DNA of 39,630 nucleotides from the NCBI GenBank assembly GCA_014055495.1, contig WIAG01000034.1, positions 1-39,630 on the forward strand. The letters are read 5' to 3'. Position 1 is the first letter of the stretch, and every line of letters starts with the position of its first letter. A program made the translations under genes and the position numbers. The notes under the pieces are model-generated. The model was not told where the DNA came from, did no database searches, and worked only from the letters and a program-made list of their open reading frames with translations. This document shows positions 17,949 through 24,049 of the stretch, in pieces. Source of the stretch: Nitrospira sp. CR1.2 (GTDB lineage: Bacteria; Nitrospirota; Nitrospiria; Nitrospirales; Nitrospiraceae).

Positions 17949-17967
17949 CGTATGGTCCGCCCATACG
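17949..17967. promoter_or_regulatory. Inverted repeat upstream of HTH gene, possible operator
   Basis: CGTATGG at 17949-17955 pairs perfectly with CCATACG at 17961-17967 across a 5-base loop. It ends 28 bp before the ATG of the HTH gene. Such a site could be an operator for that protein or a structured origin; neither is shown. Confidence 0.4.
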
Positions 17968-17995
17968 TCGTGCGCATCACCACAAAGGAGAGGCG

Positions 17996-18304
17996 ATGAA
18001 AAACACCTGGCTCACCGTCGATGAATTGGCTGCCGTCCTGAAAGTCAGCGTGAAGTCGATCCGTCGCGCCTACCGCAAGGGCCAGATTCCAGTTGAGCGG
18101 ATCTGCCGATTTGTCCGTTTCGACCTCGAACGGGTGAAAGAAGCCATGCGGGGTAACGGGGAAGGACTGTCACCTTTCAGCGCAGGGACACAGGGACAGC
18201 GCAGCGCGACCGGCGGCGCCAGCCGGCGGCGCGCGCAGCGGACCCGCCCCCGACTGGGTAAGACGGGGGCGTCTATCGCACGGACGCCAAGGAGGAAGAA
18301 ATGA
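17996..18304 (+). CDS. Helix-turn-helix (excisionase/AlpA-type) DNA-binding protein
   Basis: The ATG at 17996 follows AAAGGAG with 5-base spacing and gives 102 residues. The first 55 form a MerR/excisionase-type helix-turn-helix: WLTVDELAAVLKVSVKSIRR, YRKGQIPVERICRFVRFD, then a helix ERVKEAMRG. The remainder is basic and low in complexity (RRRAQRTRPRLGKTG), possibly non-specific DNA binding. It overlaps the replication gene by 4 bases (ATGA), so it is the first gene of the element's operon. It probably controls early transcription or assists excision. Confidence 0.8.
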   Translation: MKNTWLTVDELAAVLKVSVKSIRRAYRKGQIPVERICRFVRFDLERVKEAMRGNGEGLSPFSAGTQGQRSATGGASRRRAQRTRPRLGKTGASIARTPRRKK

Positions 18305-19305
18305 ACGGTTCGGGAGGATTCACCCAAACCATCGATTGGCTGGCTTTCACGCTCCCGAAGGCTGAGGTCGCAGACGTGATTAAGCTGATTGGTGGCGACT
18401 GGTTTCAGAGTGAGACCGGGTTTCGAGGCTACCCGGTGGCCCAACTCATGACCCAGGGCAAAACGGGCGTCGGCAAGCTAGGGACGGGTGCTCCTCGCAG
18501 CCCGAAGGAAGTGCATGTGGATCTGTCGGCTGGGATTGTCTCCCAGTGGGATGAGACCAAGCTCAAGACGGTTCTCGCCTGGATCTTCGCTCAAAAAGGC
18601 CATGTCACCCGCATTGATGTGGCCCTGGATGACCGGGAGGCGACTGTCGCAGTCGAGACGGTCCGGCAAGCCGTGGAGGCCGGACAGCTCGTGAGCCGGT
18701 CCAAGCAATTCAAGGTGATTCAGGCTTCAAATCATCGCGAGGGCATTCGGACCGGAGAGACGCTCTATTTCGGCAGTCGGGAGAGCCAAAGCATGCTCCG
18801 AGTCTATGACAAACGACTTGAACTACAGAGTCGTGGCCGGGAGGACGCAGCCTCATACGGGGTCCGTTGGGAAATGGAATTCAAGCAGGATCGAGCGCAA
18901 GCCTGCGCGAAGGCCTTACTTACACTGGATTCGGAAGACTGGCGGGCCTTCTTGGTCGGGGTGCTGCGTTCCTATGTCGATTTCCGAGAAACCAGTCGAG
19001 AGGCCGAGTCCTATGAGAAGTATCGCGCACCGTTGGTGGGCTGGTGGAAAGCGCTTACCGAAGGCTTCAGGCGCTGTCGGCTGGTGGTCGAACGCATTCA
19101 ACAGCGGCTGGACGATGTCGTCGCGTGGTTCGCCCACGCCCTCAGCCCCATGCTCGCCGTGGTCGTGGCCTGTCGCGGCGATCAGTTTTTGACCGAGATG
19201 ATTTATGCGGGCACGAAACGATGGAACCAAAAACACTATGCCCTGTTGAATCAACGCAAGAAGGTGGTGACGCCCTATGTGCTTCATCTCAAACCTCGTC
19301 CATGA
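18301..19305 (+). CDS. Phage/plasmid replication initiation protein (Rep_trans-like)
   Basis: The 334-residue protein starts at the ATG overlapping the upstream stop. Near the N-terminus, QTIDWLAFTLPKAEVADVI is typical of replication initiators of filamentous phages and rolling-circle plasmids. HVTRIDVALDDREATV (about 99-114) is the conserved metal/catalytic-core strand. Next come GETLYFGSRESQSMLRVYDK, with the Tyr of VYDK in the usual active-tyrosine neighbourhood, and YGVRWEMEFK. It would nick one DNA strand and start rolling-circle replication. The C-terminal 90 residues are less typical. Family assignment is good; the nick site is not identified. Confidence 0.85.
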   Translation: MNGSGGFTQTIDWLAFTLPKAEVADVIKLIGGDWFQSETGFRGYPVAQLMTQGKTGVGKLGTGAPRSPKEVHVDLSAGIVSQWDETKLKTVLAWIFAQKGHVTRIDVALDDREATVAVETVRQAVEAGQLVSRSKQFKVIQASNHREGIRTGETLYFGSRESQSMLRVYDKRLELQSRGREDAASYGVRWEMEFKQDRAQACAKALLTLDSEDWRAFLVGVLRSYVDFRETSREAESYEKYRAPLVGWWKALTEGFRRCRLVVERIQQRLDDVVAWFAHALSPMLAVVVACRGDQFLTEMIYAGTKRWNQKHYALLNQRKKVVTPYVLHLKPRP

Positions 19306-19657
19306 CTACGTGTATATCCGCGCCTGTCCGGAGTGTAAGGCCGCCGGAGCCTGGGGGGAGTTTCGAAAGGGGAAGTTGTTTGTGATCTGCACAACCTGTC
19401 GTTTCCAATTTCAATTGCTGCCGAAAGTCCGGCTTGCGGGCCGGGGCGTGTGGGTCAGGCGCAGAGCTGATCCGAGGGTTTCTTCTCACCAAGGAGGGTT
19501 GAACGATGCAAGTCAAAGCAGAGGGGGCGGTGCAGGGCTATGTGGAGCGGAGGAGTCGGGAGGGCAAGGTTTACAGATCGGTGGATTTTTATGTGAAGGG
19601 CAAAGATCCGGGGGTGCTGCGGTTGGGTATCCCGGAGGATCAGATGCCGTTGATTGA
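19277..19657 (+). CDS. Small zinc-ribbon protein, start and end uncertain
   Basis: The frame encodes a clear zinc-ribbon core: CPECKAAGAWGEF, then FVICTTCRFQFQLLPKV (two C-x2-C pairs). The ATG at 19277 overlaps the replication gene by 29 bases; a GTG at 19310 avoids this. After the ribbon the frame continues with no stop through the first 150 bases of the ssDNA-binding gene, giving a Gly-rich tail that looks like out-of-frame translation. The ribbon is convincing, the tail is not; a frameshift shortly before 19506 or a genuinely overlapping gene could explain it. Zinc-ribbon proteins in this place are often accessory DNA-binding proteins. Confidence 0.5.
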   Translation: MCFISNLVHDYVYIRACPECKAAGAWGEFRKGKLFVICTTCRFQFQLLPKVRLAGRGVWVRRRADPRVSSHQGGLNDASQSRGGGAGLCGAEESGGQGLQIGGFLCEGQRSGGAAVGYPGGSDAVD

Positions 19658-19769
19658 CGCCTGCAAGCAGGCCGAAGGGAAACAGGCGCGCGCCTCCATC
19701 GAAGTGCGGAAGTTCGAGCAGACGGGTCGGGTGTTCTTCGATCTGTCGGCCTTGGAAGTGCTCAAGTAA
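19506..19769 (+). CDS. Putative phage single-stranded DNA-binding protein (gene V-like)
   Basis: The 87-residue protein has a strong site (AAGGAGG) 8 bases before the ATG. It is a small, mostly beta protein: VKAEGAVQGYVERRS, VYRSVDFYVKGKDPGVLRLG, ARASIEVRKFEQTGRVFFDL. Size, strand pattern and position right after the replication initiator match the ssDNA-binding proteins of filamentous phages, which coat progeny strands before assembly. Direct motif recognition is weak because this family is variable, so the call leans on context. Confidence 0.65.
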   Translation: MQVKAEGAVQGYVERRSREGKVYRSVDFYVKGKDPGVLRLGIPEDQMPLIDACKQAEGKQARASIEVRKFEQTGRVFFDLSALEVLK

Positions 19770-19789
19770 CGGCAGCGGGAGGAGGGCCG

Positions 19790-19864
19790 GTGGATCTCAC
19801 GATGATTGTGGTCGCGGTCCTGTTACTGGCCTTCCTCACCGGCCTCGGAGTCGGACGATTGTGA
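19790..19864 (+). CDS. 24-residue single-span membrane peptide
   Basis: GTG at 19790 opens a frame encoding VDLTMIVVAVLLLAFLTGLG followed by VGRL. It is one hydrophobic span with a charged end, preceded by GGAGG (19780-19784). Its stop overlaps the GTG of the next gene. Filamentous phages carry minor coat proteins this small (M13 pVII and pIX are 33 and 32 residues), so a minor virion or assembly protein is likely. Confidence 0.5.
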   Translation: MDLTMIVVAVLLLAFLTGLGVGRL

Positions 19865-21018
19865 AATTCTTGTCTCTCATGACGTATCTCGGGTTTGTCT
19901 GGGCCCTCTTTGTCTCACTCTGCCTTGCGCCGGGGGAATCCTTAGGTCAGACCACAACGCAATATTCTCGGGTCGTCGCCCAGGCCGAACGCATTGCCTA
20001 TCTGGCGGCACAACGCTCTGCCTTGGCCTCTCAAGTCGCCACGGCAGCCCTGGCGCCTTCTGCTGCCTCGTTGGCCGTTCGCATGGTGGCGGGCCCGGTT
20101 GGTTGGGCGGCCCTCGGAGTCAGTGCAGGCCTGGTGTTGGCGCAAATGTACTATTCGCAGCCGGATCTTGCCGCGATCAAACAAGCGGCGGCCCCCCCGA
20201 CCGGTAACTGGACCTACAGCTATAACGGACAGACCTACACCATTCCGAACCACAATATCGCGGGCAGTCCTTCGCCGGCCCCGGTTTGCCCTGGCGGGCT
20301 CATGTTCGGCTACCTGGGCAGTCCGACGCCAGGGATGACCTCCGCCGGGCCCTCAAACTGGTGGTGTCCGCCGTCTCCTGCACAGCAAAGCACCGGCACG
20401 CCGACGGCATCGGACATTCAGCAGTACCTCTTGGCGCAATCGTCCAGCTCGCCCAATGCCATCGAACAACATACGAGCCCCGTCGGCACCACCGGCACGA
20501 CGCAGCCGGCGGACCATACCGTCTCCCAGCCCGTCGCCCCAACTGAGATGCCAACCACGGTGAAGCCGAAACCCGTGCCTGCGGGGGATATCGTGGTGGC
20601 AGACAACGTGCCGCCTCCGGCTAGCACGCCGCAGCAGAATACGCAGCAGCAGACCACCACGACGACGACGACAACGACGCAGAATCCAGATGGCTCAACG
20701 ACGCAGCATGAAGAGACGCAAGCGACCACCTCCTGTGCCGTGGGATCTCATGAGAGTCGAACCTTCGGCACAGTCCTGCAAGCGCATCAGACCACGTGGG
20801 AGCTGAGCGGTCTTCTCGGCACGCTGAATCTCTTGAAGTCGCTGACCTGGCCCTCGACGTTGCCGGTGATTGCCTTGCCCTCCGCCTTCTTTGGCAGCCA
20901 GCAGGTTGATTTCAACCAATGGGCCTGGTTCTTCACCGTCCTTCGGACTTTGGTGATCGCCACAGCCTCTATCGCTGCCTATCGCATCATCTTTGTGGGA
21001 GGCCAGACCAGCACATGA
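19861..21018 (+). CDS. Adsorption-like minor coat protein (pIII/TspB-like)
   Basis: The GTG at 19861, overlapping the preceding stop, gives 385 residues beginning with a signal peptide (KFLSLMTYLGFVWALFVSLC, cleavage near GESLGQ). The N-terminal part has alanine-rich helices and a Tyr-rich strand (TYSYNGQTYTIPN). A Pro/Thr/Gln linker includes an uninterrupted run of nine Thr (about 265-273). A Cys-containing segment and a C-terminal membrane span (VLRTLVIATASIAAYRIIFV) end the protein. Signal peptide, flexible linker and C-terminal anchor are the plan of phage pIII-type adsorption proteins. The receptor is unknown. Confidence 0.75.
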   Translation: MKFLSLMTYLGFVWALFVSLCLAPGESLGQTTTQYSRVVAQAERIAYLAAQRSALASQVATAALAPSAASLAVRMVAGPVGWAALGVSAGLVLAQMYYSQPDLAAIKQAAAPPTGNWTYSYNGQTYTIPNHNIAGSPSPAPVCPGGLMFGYLGSPTPGMTSAGPSNWWCPPSPAQQSTGTPTASDIQQYLLAQSSSSPNAIEQHTSPVGTTGTTQPADHTVSQPVAPTEMPTTVKPKPVPAGDIVVADNVPPPASTPQQNTQQQTTTTTTTTTQNPDGSTTQHEETQATTSCAVGSHESRTFGTVLQAHQTTWELSGLLGTLNLLKSLTWPSTLPVIALPSAFFGSQQVDFNQWAWFFTVLRTLVIATASIAAYRIIFVGGQTST

Positions 21019-21290
21019 CGGCCATTCTGACGCTCATCTATTGCTGGCTGCAGGAGTTCTTCTTCTCCCTCACCGATTGGGGTCTGGGGATCTGGGATTC
21101 GCTGCTCTCCGTGGCAGACAGCACGCTCGCCACCATCGGCACGGCAGGGCTCACCCTGCCGGTGATTCCCGATCAATATGCGTGGGTGCTGGGCGCGACG
21201 GGCATGAGTCAGGCGCTGGCCATCGTGGCGAGCGCCATGGGCACGCGGTTCCTGCTGCAAACCATTCCGTTCGTCCGGTGGGGCTCATGA
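21015..21290 (+). CDS. pVI-like minor coat / DUF2523-type membrane protein
   Basis: The 91-residue product starts at the ATG overlapping the upstream stop (ATGA). It has hydrophobic stretches at about 2-30 and 62-83, with a linker containing LPVIPDQYAWVLGATGMSQA. Short hydrophobic proteins between the adsorption gene and zot are typical of filamentous phages, corresponding to M13 pVI or DUF2523 proteins. In that family the protein sits with pIII at the virion tip. Identification rests on size, hydrophobicity and position. Confidence 0.7.
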   Translation: MTAILTLIYCWLQEFFFSLTDWGLGIWDSLLSVADSTLATIGTAGLTLPVIPDQYAWVLGATGMSQALAIVASAMGTRFLLQTIPFVRWGS

Positions 21291-21373
21291 ACCAACTCGT
21301 GATGGGCTGGGCCTATGCCTGGACGGTCATCCTCGCGCTGTGGATCTGGGTCTATCTCAGGAGTCTTCGATGA
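21287..21373 (+). CDS. 28-residue membrane peptide between pVI-like gene and zot
   Basis: The frame starts at the ATG overlapping the pVI-like stop and ends in a TGA overlapping the zot ATG. It encodes NQLVMGWAYAWTVILALWIW then VYLRSLR: one Trp-rich membrane span with a basic tail. The double 4-base overlap argues for real, coupled translation. Function unknown; a minor coat or assembly helper is possible. Confidence 0.5.
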   Translation: MNQLVMGWAYAWTVILALWIWVYLRSLR

Positions 21374-22377
21374 TCGAACTGTATGAAGGGGTACCAGGCT
21401 CAGGAAAGTCCTATCACGCGATCTGCGAGAAGTTTTTACCCTGGGTCAAACAAGGCCGGCGGCTCTATATCGCGGTGGATGGGATCTATCTGGACCGACT
21501 TTCATTGTTCACAGGCATCGACCTTGAAACGCTCGAACAGCAGATCACGATCTGGAAAGACTCCGCCGAAGTCCTGCAAGCCTTTCCCCATGTCGAGCCG
21601 GGCTCGGCAGTGATCATCGACGAAGCGCAAACCGTGTTCCGGTCCATGCAGAAGGTTGAACCAGGATTGCTACGATGGCTCGAAACGCATCGCCACTATG
21701 GCGTGGACATTCTGATCATGAGCCAAGACTTCCGGCAGATGTCCCAAGGTGTCACGAGACTCATTGAAGCGACGGTGAAGTTCCGCAAGCTGGCCTTTGT
21801 GGGCTTGTCGAAGAAGTATCAGGGCAAGGTGCGCGGGAACCCCGAAGACAATGAGGTCATCCGGGCCTTTGTCGGGACCTACTCGCCTGCCATCTATGCC
21901 TACTACTCCAGTTATGCCTCGGCGGCGATTCGAGAAGAGAAACGCAGCCATACGGTCTTCAAATCGGCACGGGTGGCAATCGGCATTGCCGCCGGTCTGT
22001 TTGCCATTGCCCTCATGCTCTGGCGTCCGTGGTCGTCGCTGAGCAGCACCAAGGGAATGCCGGCAACTGGCGTGAGTGGCGCTCCGAGCTTGCCTCCGCT
22101 TCCATCTCCATCGGCGCCGGGCAGTCTGCTGAATCCGTTTAGTGCGTCTGTCCCATCGACAGCGAGCCCACAACCTCCTAAGCGCACCGTGCGCATCCTC
22201 GGAGGGGCCGGAATGAGTCAGAACCGTCAAGGCTGGCGCTATCTCTTGGACAGCGGCGAGATCCTCACGGCGGCGCAGATTACCGGACGCTACGGGGTGT
22301 CGGTCTCGGAAGTTTATGAAGATGGCTCGATGCGTCTGATTGGCGAAGGGGTGTTCTATGGACCTGCCGGCGATTGA
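21370..22377 (+). CDS. zot: Zot/pI-family phage assembly ATPase
   Basis: Starting at the overlapping ATG at 21370, the protein has 335 residues. Walker A is GVPGSGKS at 7-14 and Walker B is SAVIIDEAQ at about 79-87. A sensor-like IMSQDFRQM follows. A single membrane span (AIGIAAGLFAIALMLW, about 202-217) separates the cytoplasmic ATPase from a Pro/Ser-rich periplasmic part ending in a small domain (GWRYLLDSGEIL). In filamentous phages this inner-membrane motor drives virion extrusion. It is the strongest marker that the region is inovirus-derived. Confidence 0.9.
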   Translation: MIELYEGVPGSGKSYHAICEKFLPWVKQGRRLYIAVDGIYLDRLSLFTGIDLETLEQQITIWKDSAEVLQAFPHVEPGSAVIIDEAQTVFRSMQKVEPGLLRWLETHRHYGVDILIMSQDFRQMSQGVTRLIEATVKFRKLAFVGLSKKYQGKVRGNPEDNEVIRAFVGTYSPAIYAYYSSYASAAIREEKRSHTVFKSARVAIGIAAGLFAIALMLWRPWSSLSSTKGMPATGVSGAPSLPPLPSPSAPGSLLNPFSASVPSTASPQPPKRTVRILGGAGMSQNRQGWRYLLDSGEILTAAQITGRYGVSVSEVYEDGSMRLIGEGVFYGPAGD

Positions 22378-22465
22378 GACGATGACGTACTTCACAGCGA
22401 TCTTTTGGCTGGGCGGCTTTGCCGTGGGCCTCATTATCAAACTGATTCTGCCTCAGAGTCACTGA
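22358..22465 (+). CDS. 35-residue membrane peptide overlapping zot
   Basis: The ATG at 22358 lies inside the end of zot in another frame. The product reads MDLPAIETMTYFTAIFWLGG then FAVGLIIKLILPQSH: an acidic N-terminus, one span and a basic end. Size and layout match filamentous-phage minor coat proteins such as pVII/pIX. No separate ribosome site is obvious, so translation would depend on zot. Moderate confidence that it is a gene. Confidence 0.45.
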   Translation: MDLPAIETMTYFTAIFWLGGFAVGLIIKLILPQSH

Positions 22466-22537
22466 GGCGCTCGACCGTCGGCGAGGAGTCCGGCGGCGTG
22501 GGTGGACGTGACCACCAACAGCACAAGGAGGTGCCGT

Positions 22538-22750
22538 ATGAAGGGATGGGGTTGGGTGAAAGGACTTGGGGGCCTGCTCATGGCGTTCGTATTTGCCTTG
22601 GGCGTCCCGGCGCTGTCGCAGGCGCAGTTGTTTCCGGTCTCGGCGGATGTGGCCACGGTGCGGGCCGATCTGCTCTTGTGGGCTACGGCCTTAATTGGCG
22701 TGGCGCTGGCGATCTACGCCTTTAAGCGCGTTCGCGCGATTGTGGGCTGA
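22538..22750 (+). CDS. Major coat protein (pVIII-like) precursor
   Basis: AAGGAG lies 7 bases before the ATG. The 70-residue precursor has a signal peptide (GLGGLLMAFVFALGVPALSQ, likely cleaved after Ala29 at SQA). The mature 41 residues show the gene VIII plan: an acidic amphipathic N-terminus (Asp37, Asp44), a membrane-spanning middle (LLLWATALIGVALAIYA) and a basic DNA-facing C-terminus (KRVR). A strong hairpin terminator follows 13 bp after the stop, as in M13. The gene is downstream of zot rather than upstream of the adsorption gene, which is not the common order. Confidence 0.8.
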   Translation: MKGWGWVKGLGGLLMAFVFALGVPALSQAQLFPVSADVATVRADLLLWATALIGVALAIYAFKRVRAIVG

Positions 22751-22763
22751 GAGAGAGCCCATC

Positions 22764-22789
22764 GAGGCAGGCTGGCAGCAGCCTGCCTC
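22764..22789 (+). terminator. Rho-independent-type terminator after coat gene
   Basis: A perfect 10-bp stem (GAGGCAGGCT / AGCCTGCCTC) closes a 6-base loop and is followed by CTTGTTC. It lies between the major coat gene and the second coat-like gene, so it may end most transcripts while letting some through. Confidence 0.7.
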
Positions 22790-22842
22790 CTTGTTCGCAT
22801 CACATGACAGCATGAATAGGGTGACGGCAAAGGATTTCGAGG

Positions 22843-22971
22843 ATGACGGCGCAACAGATTCAAACCATCGGCAATGCACTAGCGACCGATCTGGTTGCCT
22901 GGGGCACGGCCGCGATCGGGCTCGCGCTCGTGGCCGCAGGCGCAGCCTGGGTATTGCGGCTCCTGCGCTAA
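22843..22971 (+). CDS. Second coat-like small membrane protein without signal peptide
   Basis: The 42-residue product reads MTAQQIQTIGNALATDLVAW then GTAAIGLALVAAGAAWVLRL and LR. It starts about 9 bases after AGGA. Length, acidic N-terminal helix, central span and basic end closely match the mature form of the coat protein encoded 100 bp upstream, but no signal peptide is present. It could be a minor capsid protein inserted directly, or an alternative coat. It ends overlapping the opposing RadC gene by 4 bases. Confidence 0.6.
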   Translation: MTAQQIQTIGNALATDLVAWGTAAIGLALVAAGAAWVLRLLR

Positions 22972-23471
22972 GCGCCGGGCCAGCCCTGGTCGGCAAAGCT
23001 GTAGTAGCGCTCCTCAGCCAAGACGAGATGATCCAGCAGCGGAATGCCGAACAGCTCAGCCGCCTCGCGCAGCCGTTTAGTCAGCACGCGATCTTCGGGA
23101 CTGGGCGTGCTATCGCCAGAGGGGTGATTGTGGGCGCAAATCCATGCGCCGGCATTCATCAGGATCAGGGGCTTGAAGACTTCGCGCGGATGCACAATGG
23201 CCAAGGTCAGCGATCCGGTGGAGACCACATTGATGCCGATGAGTCCATTCTTCGCATCCAGGCCACAGATCAGGAACTGTTCCCGGTCCAACCCAGCGAA
23301 GAGCGGCCGGAGGATCGCGGCAGCACCTTCCGACGTGTGCACCGATTCCGTCGCCGGAATGGCACGGCCCTCGCGCACGAGCGTGACACGGTACCGGGGG
23401 ATTCCGTACCGCGAATTCGGGTTCGATTGCCGTGAACTGTTCGAGGAACCATGAGGACCATTAACAGGCAT
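22968..23471 (-). CDS. radC: RadC/JAB-domain protein
   Basis: The 167-residue product starts at 23471 with AAGGAGG 5 bases upstream. It holds the JAB/MPN-type metal centre of the RadC family: HNHPSGDSTPSPED (about 114-127), with an upstream Glu candidate in the SEGAA region. It lacks the helix-hairpin-helix part of chromosomal RadC (about 225 residues), as do most copies on mobile elements. RadC-like proteins are frequent on plasmids and phages; their role is still unclear and no DNA-repair role should be assumed. It is the only gene of the element read leftwards and collides tail-to-tail with the coat-like gene. Confidence 0.88.
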   Translation of the reverse strand: MPVNGPHGSSNSSRQSNPNSRYGIPRYRVTLVREGRAIPATESVHTSEGAAAILRPLFAGLDREQFLICGLDAKNGLIGINVVSTGSLTLAIVHPREVFKPLILMNAGAWICAHNHPSGDSTPSPEDRVLTKRLREAAELFGIPLLDHLVLAEERYYSFADQGWPGA

Positions 23472-23499
23472 GTCCGCCTCCTTCTGAAATTATGTTCTA

Positions 23500-23529
23500 G
23501 CCCCACCCTTCACAAACCAAGGGTGGGGC
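23500..23529. repeat. Perfect 11-bp stem hairpin in phage-like non-coding region
   Basis: GCCCCACCCTT (23500-23510) pairs completely with AAGGGTGGGGC (23519-23529) across the 8-base loop CACAAACC. No T-run follows, so it does not look like a standard terminator for the rightward strand. It lies just upstream of the RadC start, in the only gene-free part of the element. A ssDNA origin or packaging hairpin is possible. Confidence 0.55.
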
Positions 23530-23557
23530 GTAACGAAGGAGGCGGCACGGGGCTCTC

Positions 23558-23622
23558 GCAGCGGGCAGGCCTGGAGGGGCGGAGACCGGCACGGAGGGGA
23601 CCGGGAAGGCCTGCTCCGCTGC
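23558..23622. repeat. Long imperfect inverted repeat, candidate origin or packaging signal
   Basis: GCAGCGGGCAGGCCT (23558-23572) pairs with AGGCCTGCTCCGCTGC (23607-23622) over 15 base pairs with a single bulged base. The 34-base arm between them is very G-rich (GGAGGGGCGGAG, ACGGAGGGGACCGGG) and could fold further. Together with the hairpin at 23500-23529 it forms a structured block where a filamentous phage would carry its intergenic origin/packaging region. Confidence 0.5.
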
Positions 23623-23694
23623 TCCCCGGCCCCGGGTCGTACCCACTGGGGGCTCAATCTTCGTCCGAAGCCGGCGGAACGGCGGGCGCTTCAG

Positions 23695-23979
23695 TTGGGG
23701 GGATGGGGGTGTCGTGAGACTCCCCCTGGTACGACAAGATCAGGAGTAACAGTTCAGTTGGAACCCACAAGCCCAAAACTGCTCATCAATACAAGGGAAA
23801 GCGTAGGCCAGTCAGATTCTGGCAATTCCCCCCTCTCCCCTCGCCTACGCAACGAAATATCTGCAATTCTTGCGGAGGCACTTCTCGCTGATCTTCAATC
23901 ACTTAGCCGATTTACGGTTAGTTCCCCTCCCCAAACCAACCGTAAATTGAAGTTGACTTCATCAGACAGAAACGAATAA
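23695..23979 (+). CDS. Small ORF upstream of the recombinase, unknown function
   Basis: The frame opens with TTG at 23695; a TTG at 23755 with AGGAG 12 bases upstream is more likely, giving about 74 residues. The middle (RLRNEISAILAEALLADLQS) reads as a well-formed amphipathic helix. Small helical proteins of this kind are often found just upstream of serine recombinases. No family is recognised and there is no ATG start, so the gene is uncertain. Confidence 0.35.
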   Translation: MGGWGCRETPPGTTRSGVTVQLEPTSPKLLINTRESVGQSDSGNSPLSPRLRNEISAILAEALLADLQSLSRFTVSSPPQTNRKLKLTSSDRNE

Positions 23980-24049
23980 TCCCTGAGCTCTGGAATAGTC
24001 ACCTAGTCGGTATGAACCGCAAGGTGAGCGGGTGATGAAGGAGGCTGAG

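Larger units (their letters stand above)
17102..17995. other. Intergenic region between RHS gene and phage-like element
   Basis: Nearly 900 bp with no supportable gene, more AT-rich than its surroundings. It should hold the RHS promoter (left part) and the left end and first promoter of the phage-like element (right part). A tandem 10-bp repeat (17427-17446), three TGTCCCC repeats (17890-17916) and an inverted repeat (17949-17967) are the only structures seen. No copy of the tRNA 3' end was found here. Confidence 0.5.

Noticed and set aside
17102..17995. Left attachment site as a duplicate of the tRNA-Ala 3' end
   Set aside because: Scanning by eye for the T-arm and acceptor sequence found only matches of about 7 bases, no better than chance. 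The site may be short, as serine recombinases can use very small core sequences, or lie elsewhere.
19654..19860. Longer N-terminus for the adsorption-like protein
   Set aside because: It would overlap the ssDNA-binding gene and hide a clear signal peptide that begins at the GTG at 19861.
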